Shown in pieces: positions 1 to 7,166 of a stretch of 34,300 nt of DNA; the stretch's first letter is position 1; each line of letters begins with the position of its first letter. The translations under genes and the position numbers were made by a program. The DNA lies in contig JAHFEQ010000008.1 of assembly GCA_023248395.1 (NCBI GenBank), positions 1 through 34,300 of the forward strand, given 5' to 3'. This DNA is from Nitrospirota bacterium (GTDB lineage: Bacteria > Nitrospirota > 9FT-COMBO-42-15 > HDB-SIOI813). Below the pieces are notes generated by a model that did not search any database, was not told the origin of the DNA, and saw nothing but the letters and a program-made list of their open reading frames with translations.

Positions 1-917
1 AGGGTCTTTACATGCTGGAGGAAGTTCAACTGCTTGTTTGAAGTGGTCGCCGAAAAGTCCTGACGCTCGTAGATCAGGGACTCCCTGCCCGCCTTCCCCT
101 CTCCGTTAACGATGGTAATGCTGCTCTTCTTGCCAAAGGGTGGATTGGTCAGGACGATATTGAAACGGTCCCCAGGGTCCGAGATCAGGGCATCTCCCAC
201 CTCGATCAGGCTCTCCTCTCCACCAATCCCATGAAGGTAGAGGTTCATGACGCAGAGTCTTGCCACATTGTCGACGATGTCCTTTCCTTTAAAGGTATGG
301 TATTTGAGAAGCCTCTTCTGTTCTATATCCAGCTTATAATGTTTTGACAGATATTCATGGGCCGCCAGGAGAAACCCTCCCGTGCCGCAGGCAGGATCGC
401 AGATCGTCATGCCGGGCTGCGGCCTCGTCACCTCAACCATCGCCCTGATGAGCGGCCTCGGCGTGAAGTACTGCCCTGCACCGCTCTTGATATCCTCGGC
501 ATTCTTCTGCAGGAGCCCCTCATAGATCTCCCCCTTGACGTCGATGTCCATCCCCACCCATGTCTCGCCGTTGATGAGTTCAATCAGGCGTCTCAGTTTT
601 GCAGGGTCCTGGATCTTGTTCTGAGACTTTCTGAAGATGACCCCGAGCATCCCCTTGTCTTTTCCTAGGGTCTCGAGGATATGGCGGTAATGCGCCTCAA
701 GGGCATCCCCATCCCTCTCAAGGAGGCTCTGCCAGTCATAGCCTTTCGGAATGTTGGAAGGCTTGTTGAAGGGCGACCTCGTCTGCTCATCGGCCATCTT
801 CAGGAACAGAAGGTAGGTCAACTGCTCTACATAATCACCATAACTGACGCCGTCATCCCTCAGGACGTTACAGTAATTCCAGAGCCGCTGGACAATAGCG
901 GCGGATTCATTTGGCAT
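1..917 (-). CDS. hsdM: Type I restriction-modification DNA methyltransferase subunit HsdM (C-terminus off the window)
   Basis: Own minus-strand reading from ATG at 915-917: MPNESAAIVQRLWNYCNVLRDDGVSYGDYVEQLTYLLFLKMADEQ...GQYFTPRPLIRAMV...TICDPACGTGGFLLAAHEYL...NIVLTNPPFGKKSS; contains DPACGTGGFL and NPPF methylase motifs. Missing from the ORF track because it is partial. Confidence 0.95.
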   Translation of the reverse strand, partial: MPNESAAIVQRLWNYCNVLRDDGVSYGDYVEQLTYLLFLKMADEQTRSPFNKPSNIPKGYDWQSLLERDGDALEAHYRHILETLGKDKGMLGVIFRKSQNKIQDPAKLRRLIELINGETWVGMDIDVKGEIYEGLLQKNAEDIKSGAGQYFTPRPLIRAMVEVTRPQPGMTICDPACGTGGFLLAAHEYLSKHYKLDIEQKRLLKYHTFKGKDIVDNVARLCVMNLYLHGIGGEESLIEVGDALISDPGDRFNIVLTNPPFGKKSSITIVNGEGKAGRESLIYERQDFSATTSNKQLNFLQHVKT

Positions 918-1266
918 AAACGATCTCCCCTTCTTTGGCATAGGAGGCAATCAGGGAGGTCTCACTTTCATATTCCTCAGGGGTCATAGTGATGATATCC
1001 AGAGGGACCATAAATTTTTTGATGGTCATGATCTCAGCATCTTTAGTTAATTCTATTCTTTTAAAGATGTCTTTCCTCCTGAAATCCGCTGACACAATGA
1101 CAAGATCAATGTCACTTTCATCGGTCGCTCCACCCTTTGCATGGGACCCGAAGAGTATAATCTTTGAAATGTTTAACCCTCTTTCTCTTAAAATGCCTTC
1201 GAGGAATTTAATTATTCTGGTAACCTTGCTTTTAGACATTCTTAAGTTTTCTTTTTTGCTTTTCAC
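907..1266 (-). CDS. MNT-type nucleotidyltransferase domain protein
   Basis: IILFGSHAKGGATDESDIDLVIVS matches the GSxxxG...DxD minimal nucleotidyltransferase motif; overlaps hsdS and hsdM ends. Confidence 0.85.
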   Translation of the reverse strand: MKSKKENLRMSKSKVTRIIKFLEGILRERGLNISKIILFGSHAKGGATDESDIDLVIVSADFRRKDIFKRIELTKDAEIMTIKKFMVPLDIITMTPEEYESETSLIASYAKEGEIVYAK

Positions 1267-2702
1267 AAGACTTTCTCTTTGGTTATCTTCGCCTTCCTAT
1301 TACTTTCCAATTTTGCCTTTTCTGCCTTGATTCGTTCGAGCAACTTCTCAGCGGGTTCATCTGATGGGTCCTGAGGCACCAGCTTCCCCTCAAAGGCCCT
1401 TTTCAAGATGCTCTGCCGCAGCCTCTCCGCCTGCTTGAGGCTCTGCTCCACCACCTTCTCCACCTCATCCGCCACAGAGAACCGGCGTTCGATCTCTTCA
1501 ATGATCTTGTGCTGTTCGGGTAGAGGAGGGAGGGGAATGGGTATGTTCATAATAGTATCCCTATCAATTCCCGGGACAGTTGAACCAGCACCTAATCTTT
1601 GAAATAAATGAAAACTAAAATGTACAAAAAAGAAAACATAGCTGGGATTTACATACCATCCTCGAACTGCCATCAATTGCCGGCTAATAGCTGCGTCTTC
1701 AAGATGAAGAATATTTACCTTACCTACGCCTGCCCCTTTTACTGTTATTAAAATATCATTCTTCTTGGCTATAGCCTTGGGTTTTGTAGTCCATTTCGAA
1801 ATAATGGGGTATTTTAAACCAAAATCAGCCGGCCCTGTTAAATAAGGCACGCCTATAGAATCAAAATTATAATCTCCCGTTAGTATATGTTGTCCTGAAA
1901 CTAAATCCGAAATCTCCTCAATCCTCGTCCAAACCCAACCCACTGGTAATTCAAGCAGGTCGTCATTGTGAGCCGAAGGCGAAGCAATCTCATCTTTTAA
2001 AATCGCTTCGGTCATTTTACTCCTTCGCAATGACGGGCGAGAGGACTTTCCTTTTGTATCCTTTTCCCGTTCCTCTTCAATACGCATCAATAACTCAGAA
2101 GCAGGCTCAATCTTACCTTTATTCGCCTTCCGCCATTCCTCGGTCAACTTCCCCTCAAAAGCATACTTCAAAACCGCCTGACGATACCGCTTCAACTCCA
2201 CCTTCACCTTCTTCAGCGCCTCAACCCCAGCATCCAGCTTCGTAAAAACCTCCTCAATCTTGGCAACAATGCGATATTGTTCGGGGAGAGGGGGGAGGGG
2301 GAGTGATGATTTTTCTAAAAACTGAAAATGTCTAGCATATCCTTTATCAGGCAATTGGATAGCCTGCAAAAAATAATAAAATAGTTTTGGATAAAATACT
2401 TCTAAAGGCTTTATGACTTTGACACCATCAGCACCTGCAATAAATTCAAAGTCAACATACTTAACAACTTTTGTATGGTCACCAAAAATTATTACAGGCA
2501 ACTCACATGAAATTTTAAATTTCTCTTTATTTGTATATCCGCCTATAAAAGATTGTCCTTGGTCAATAACTGGCAGTCGCCCTTTTTCCTGATACTCGCT
2601 CTGTTTTAACTTTTTACCAGTTAGTGAAACTTTTTTAACAATCTCCCCCATCCTCGTCCACACCCAGCCTTTGGGGAGAGAAGGATAGTTATTGCTATTC
2701 AT
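1263..2702 (-). CDS. hsdS: Type I restriction-modification specificity subunit HsdS (two TRDs)
   Basis: Two half-repeats, each starting LP.GWVWTR and ending PLPPLPEQ(Y/H)(R/K)I...(L)K.AFEGKL. Confidence 0.95.
   Translation of the reverse strand: MNSNNYPSLPKGWVWTRMGEIVKKVSLTGKKLKQSEYQEKGRLPVIDQGQSFIGGYTNKEKFKISCELPVIIFGDHTKVVKYVDFEFIAGADGVKVIKPLEVFYPKLFYYFLQAIQLPDKGYARHFQFLEKSSLPLPPLPEQYRIVAKIEEVFTKLDAGVEALKKVKVELKRYRQAVLKYAFEGKLTEEWRKANKGKIEPASELLMRIEEEREKDTKGKSSRPSLRRSKMTEAILKDEIASPSAHNDDLLELPVGWVWTRIEEISDLVSGQHILTGDYNFDSIGVPYLTGPADFGLKYPIISKWTTKPKAIAKKNDILITVKGAGVGKVNILHLEDAAISRQLMAVRGWYVNPSYVFFFVHFSFHLFQRLGAGSTVPGIDRDTIMNIPIPLPPLPEQHKIIEEIERRFSVADEVEKVVEQSLKQAERLRQSILKRAFEGKLVPQDPSDEPAEKLLERIKAEKAKLESNRKAKITKEKVL
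1961..2035. repeat. 75-bp palindromic MITE/REP-like repeat (cgtcattgtgag...cttcgcaatgacg) inside hsdS
   Basis: Imperfect inverted repeat with CGTCATTG/CAATGACG ends and inner gaagcaatc.../...atcgcttcg; in frame within the HsdS inter-TRD linker (SSRPSLRRSKMTEAILKDEIASPSAHNDD). Confidence 0.8.
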
Positions 2703-4578
2703 CTTTTGCTTTCTTTATATTTTCCATCCTACCCTCAAGGTATCTTTTCGTTTGTTCTATTCTATGCCTTATGTGATTTGGATAATCAGTAAGGTTCAAC
2801 TTTCTAAGGTTTTTTAATAGGGTCTCAATTATCCCCAAATTACTGCTTTCTCGCAGGAGTAAAAGCTTATAAGATTCATCTATAAACATATGCACATCTA
2901 TTCTGAATAGATTTTCGATTTCATATCTCTGCGTTTTATTATCATGCAATATGTCATTAAGAAACTTGGCGAAGAAGGTAACACGAGTATCTGTATCAAA
3001 CATTGCCTGTCTAATAGCTTCCTCTCTTCTTTGCAGATTTGCATTGAGAAAGCAAAGAAGCATAGCACGTTTGACTTGGTAGTTCAGTTCTTCATTAAAG
3101 AGATTCCAAAGACGTATCATATTCCGAGCAGATAACTGGAAGTAAGATAATGCCATTAAACAGTTTGCTCTTATTGACCAATGCATTTTTACATCAGTTG
3201 CATACCTATACAAGGTGGCTTCCAAGGAAGTTGGAAGGTGATTTTTATACCTGTAGATTTCTACAAAGCGTGCGATTTGATATTCAAAAATTTCATCATG
3301 ATTTTTGACAAAGGATAAGACATTCTCTGGGATTTTTTCTCCCTGGTGGAAACCTTTAAAGTATTTTACTATTTTATCTGTGAGAGCAGGGGTGTCTTCC
3401 ATCGCGCTAAAACATCTATAAATGGCACTCCTACTTTTTATCAGAGTTAATGCAGTGAGTAATCTTTTGAATAATCTCACATCCTTTGATTTCAGTTTTC
3501 GAGGAATTTGTTTTAAATATACCTTTAACTTTGCTTCATATTCCTCACACTCCTGTCTGGTTAGCTTACCTGCCTGAGCATTCTTTTGAATATCATCTAC
3601 TATGGGAGACAATTGTTCAAATCTTTCATCATGGATATACGAGAACAATTCAGGGTCGGTATAGATATCTGTTTTCGCTGTCTGAACATTTAAATGCAGC
3701 CCTCTTAACTCTCTATTTAAAACAAATAAGGCCCTTCTGGCATCATTTTTGGTTTTTGCTAATATCTTTACATCATCCATATAGCGGAGGTATTTGATAC
3801 CATGCTCTTGTTCAATTTTTGTAAGCACACGGTCTAATGGAATCAAATAAACATTTCCAAGATAACTACTGATATCGTTTCCTTGAGGGATTCCTCTATC
3901 AACGCGATTTCCCTGAGGAGGTAGCACAGTCCATTGTCCTAAGATATCGACAAGAAGATTGACTGGATAATGATCAGGACTGCCAATACAAGATATCAAT
4001 GTGGATTTAAGAACCTCATGGTTAATGTTCTCAAAATAGGCGGTAATGTCCGTTGTTGCCAAAAAATGATATCCCTCATTGAGGATATACTCTTTCATTT
4101 TTTGATCGAATGCCGGCCATGCATTATACCAATCTTCAAATTGTTTAATCTCTTTTCTTTGTTCGATTGGAAGGAGCGAAATATCTCTATCTTCGAACAG
4201 CCGGTCAGTTTTGCGTTTTTCTTTTGGAATGACTCTGCAGGAATAGACATTATCTGGTAAATCTTTATCAATCTCGTCTGCTATCACGTTGATTATCGCA
4301 TAGAGAACGATAAAGTCTTCAAAGTCAATCACTGTACCTGGTCTTGTTGCAAGGCCAGACTTTGGAACTTCAACTTCTAAAGGAACTTTTGGCCTATATT
4401 GTCTTTGTAATAACTTGTTCCTAAGCTCACTTAATAGACGTTTGCTGCTATGAGTATAATCTTGATGTCTGACAAGGTCTGGAATGAAGAATCGTTTTGC
4501 TCCATCTTTTGCGTAATTAAAAGCAAGTTTAAGATTATCTAAGGATGCAATCTGTTTAAGAAGTGTGCTTTCACTCAT
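2695..4578 (-). CDS. Reverse transcriptase with long C-terminal helical extension (Abi/UG-like candidate)
   Basis: Motif A TTDITAYFENI, motif GIPQGND, catalytic YMDD (3772-3783) in KYLRYMDDVKIL; roughly 350 aa follow YMDD, mostly predicted-helical in appearance. No maturase/endonuclease motif recognised. Confidence 0.9.
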   Translation of the reverse strand: MSESTLLKQIASLDNLKLAFNYAKDGAKRFFIPDLVRHQDYTHSSKRLLSELRNKLLQRQYRPKVPLEVEVPKSGLATRPGTVIDFEDFIVLYAIINVIADEIDKDLPDNVYSCRVIPKEKRKTDRLFEDRDISLLPIEQRKEIKQFEDWYNAWPAFDQKMKEYILNEGYHFLATTDITAYFENINHEVLKSTLISCIGSPDHYPVNLLVDILGQWTVLPPQGNRVDRGIPQGNDISSYLGNVYLIPLDRVLTKIEQEHGIKYLRYMDDVKILAKTKNDARRALFVLNRELRGLHLNVQTAKTDIYTDPELFSYIHDERFEQLSPIVDDIQKNAQAGKLTRQECEEYEAKLKVYLKQIPRKLKSKDVRLFKRLLTALTLIKSRSAIYRCFSAMEDTPALTDKIVKYFKGFHQGEKIPENVLSFVKNHDEIFEYQIARFVEIYRYKNHLPTSLEATLYRYATDVKMHWSIRANCLMALSYFQLSARNMIRLWNLFNEELNYQVKRAMLLCFLNANLQRREEAIRQAMFDTDTRVTFFAKFLNDILHDNKTQRYEIENLFRIDVHMFIDESYKLLLLRESSNLGIIETLLKNLRKLNLTDYPNHIRHRIEQTKRYLEGRMENIKKAKDE

Positions 4579-4589
4579 AATTTAAGGAG

Positions 4590-5717
4590 CTATGCGACAT
4601 CTCGAAACTTCTGAATGTCCCTCTCCGGGCAAAATTCATCTGGAATAAGTTCTAACACGGTTGTCTTAAGCCTATTCAAGTTTCTCTGGCTAAGAAAGTC
4701 ATGGTGCTGGAGAATACCAACAACAATGGTCGGACTTATTTCAAATTCCTGCGCACAATTCAAAACCCTATCCATTGAAATATATCTTTTATAGGGTTCA
4801 AAATATCTTAATATCTCTTTTGCCTTAAGTATCTTTTCAGCAAACTTATTCGCCGCTTTCTCTTTTTCTGTATTTAGGTCATCCAGATTATCTATAAAGC
4901 GGTCATCTTGCTTTTTAAGATGCAATAGGATATGTGCAATTTCATGGGCAAGAGTAAACCAGAAATTATCTATTCTGTCATGTCTGGCTGTATAAACAAT
5001 GACCGGATTTGAGTTATCAAAAAAGGACGCCCCGTCTATGTAGGTCTTCTGAAGGTGGCTCAGGGCAAAGAACTTGATACCACTTTCATTGAGTTTCTTA
5101 AGAACGGTTTCCACTCCATCTTCTAAGATGGTATATCTAAAGAGATAGTCAGCCAGGACTTGTAACGCATCCTTGTCGTATTTCTTTACTTTATAGAATC
5201 TTGCACATCTCTGGGCCATCTTAAACCAGGTATAGGCATAGTACTTATTGTATTGTGTGAAGGCTTCAGACTTTCTAAAGTTCATTGAAGCATCATCTAT
5301 AAAAGAAAAATCTAAAGTGGGGATCCCCCAGAATTTTTTTATTTCATTAACCAAATCATCAATAGTCTTAAGAGATTTTAACCAACCTTTTTTAATCATT
5401 TCCTTAACAGGCATGTATTTATAGATATTCGCCCTAATTTTCACATCTTTTTCTTCAACCCCCTCTTTTTGGAGCCTCAATCTATAATTTGTATCAAGAT
5501 TAATCCAGTATTGCGGAGATTGTCCAAAAGCCTTGCTTAACAGCTTTGCGGTTTCGATAGTAATAGCCTGCTTATTTATAATAAGCTTGTTCACATTCTT
5601 TAAAGAGATCCCAAGTATATCCACCAGGTCTTTCTGTCGCCAATTACGGGCCTCCAGTTCTTCTTTGATGAATTTACCTGTTCCAATGTTTAAAAAAGGA
5701 GCATATTTATTTCCCAT
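4590..5717 (-). CDS. XRE-family HTH + ImmA/IrrE-type metallopeptidase domain protein
   Basis: N-terminal HigA-like HTH (WRQKDLVDILGISLKNVNKLIINKQAITIETAKLLSKAFG), C-terminal FWFTLAHEIAHILLHL (HExxH). Confidence 0.88.
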   Translation of the reverse strand: MGNKYAPFLNIGTGKFIKEELEARNWRQKDLVDILGISLKNVNKLIINKQAITIETAKLLSKAFGQSPQYWINLDTNYRLRLQKEGVEEKDVKIRANIYKYMPVKEMIKKGWLKSLKTIDDLVNEIKKFWGIPTLDFSFIDDASMNFRKSEAFTQYNKYYAYTWFKMAQRCARFYKVKKYDKDALQVLADYLFRYTILEDGVETVLKKLNESGIKFFALSHLQKTYIDGASFFDNSNPVIVYTARHDRIDNFWFTLAHEIAHILLHLKKQDDRFIDNLDDLNTEKEKAANKFAEKILKAKEILRYFEPYKRYISMDRVLNCAQEFEISPTIVVGILQHHDFLSQRNLNRLKTTVLELIPDEFCPERDIQKFRDVA

Positions 5718-5774
5718 GATTAATCCTCATTTAGGAAGTGTTTTAATATGTTTTGTCCGTATCTTATCAGCTTG

Positions 5775-7166
5775 TCAATTCCCTGTCTCCTCAATTATTT
5801 TTCTCCCTCGTCCTGTGAGAATATACCTACCACCTTTATCAGGCCCGATTCTCTCAAGCAGGCCTTTCTCTTTGAGGTTTCTAATATTTTCTTTAATTTT
5901 CCTTTCAGAAATTCCTACTATAGAAGATAATTTATTTGCCGTTATATATTCATATCTCCTAATCTCTCCTAAAATCCTGATCTGGTTTTCAGTGACCTTT
6001 TCAGTGACCTTTTCAGTGACCTTTTCAGTCTTACCGGCAATCTTGAAATATTCACGGCTTGGAGTGAAGGTTATATAAAAATAATTTTCATTATATTCTA
6101 TTTTTGGATAAGGAGTATTTTCTTTTCTACATATTCTCCTCATTCTACCTATTCCCGTCCCCATCTTTTCACCAAAATGGATTCGGGAAAATAGATCAAC
6201 AATCAGGTGATTTCTTCTAAAGACTGTTTCACCGAGTGTAAAGTGCCGAGGTTTTAGCCAGAAGTTCTCAATTTTTATTTTGCCGGGTAGAAATTTTAAG
6301 ATATTGTTATGTCCGTGCTCGAAATAATACTTATGCATAACCGAATTGATTACGGCCTCCCTTATAGCCTCGAACGGATACTCATATATCTCTTCCCTCT
6401 GTGGTTTTCCGGTAAATCTGTAAGCAACCTTGGAATAAAGTTTTACAAAGTCCATCACCTGTTGAACTATCTCAAAGAGACCACCACCTATCTCTTTCCT
6501 GTCAATGACATCCACCCCCTCTATATCCTTGAATAAGGCGACTGTAAAAACAGACCAGGGTGTAAATCTCTGCGGTTCCCTGGCGAAAAATAGTACCCCT
6601 GCATTGTTGAAATATAGCTTGCCTTCCTGTTTTTCTGCGACACCTAAATTAAGCAGGATCGTCTCAGTATTCGTCGATTTTGAGAGTCCAGCGAGTTCTA
6701 AAAATCTCAACAGTTTATTCTTATCAAAATCCTTTGGATAATTAAACTTCAGATCTATCAGTTCATCAAATCTTATTTTCCCTTCAGATTTGAAAAAGTC
6801 AATGATTTCGTCCCTTGTCATCTTCTGTGAGTTAGGACCTAACCTCTTGAAAAACCCGGCAGAGCACTCATATGGCTTCTCATCGCCCTCCCTGACATGG
6901 ACTATCAGGATGTTTTCAAATTCATCAAACAAAATTTTTACTTTGGGCCGGCAGTTGTTTGCGATGTCCTGGATCTGTGATTTCAATCTATTGGAAATCT
7001 GAACACCTTTTATTTTACCATCATCAGTTATACCAATGAAAATTCTGCCACCTGATGCATTGGCAAAAGCAATGATCTCTTTGTCCAAACCGTTTGTATT
7101 CTCCTTAAATTCAATCTTGTAGCCTTCACCTTCTTGCAGAATTAATTGAAGTTCCTTTTTATTCAT
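5775..7166 (-). CDS. AlbA_2/Schlafen-type putative ATP/DNA-binding protein with C-terminal winged helix
   Basis: EFKENTNGLDKEIIAFANASGGRIFIGITDDGKIKGV is a typical AlbA_2 signature; C-terminal HTH-like ITANKLSSIVGISERKIKENIRNLKEKGLLERIG. Confidence 0.85.
   Translation of the reverse strand: MNKKELQLILQEGEGYKIEFKENTNGLDKEIIAFANASGGRIFIGITDDGKIKGVQISNRLKSQIQDIANNCRPKVKILFDEFENILIVHVREGDEKPYECSAGFFKRLGPNSQKMTRDEIIDFFKSEGKIRFDELIDLKFNYPKDFDKNKLLRFLELAGLSKSTNTETILLNLGVAEKQEGKLYFNNAGVLFFAREPQRFTPWSVFTVALFKDIEGVDVIDRKEIGGGLFEIVQQVMDFVKLYSKVAYRFTGKPQREEIYEYPFEAIREAVINSVMHKYYFEHGHNNILKFLPGKIKIENFWLKPRHFTLGETVFRRNHLIVDLFSRIHFGEKMGTGIGRMRRICRKENTPYPKIEYNENYFYITFTPSREYFKIAGKTEKVTEKVTEKVTENQIRILGEIRRYEYITANKLSSIVGISERKIKENIRNLKEKGLLERIGPDKGGRYILTGRGRKIIEETGN
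5986..6030. repeat. 12-bp tandem repeat (ttttcagtgacc, about 3.7 copies)
   Basis: ttttcagtgacc x3 + ttttcagt; encodes (TEKV)n linker of the AlbA_2 protein. Confidence 0.9.

Noticed and set aside
357-989. Plus-strand ORFs 357-668 and 681-989
   Set aside because: Antisense shadows of the partial hsdM gene, whose minus-strand frame carries DPACGTGG and NPPF motifs.
2695-4578. Retron interpretation of the reverse transcriptase
   Set aside because: No space for an msr-msd upstream (11-nt gap to the previous cistron), and the protein is long with a large C-terminal extension unlike typical retron RTs.
5533-6078. 181-aa plus-strand ORF with FSVTFSVTFSVTFS repeat
   Set aside because: Reverse-frame reading of the 12-bp tandem repeat in the AlbA_2 gene and of the XRE/ImmA gene start.
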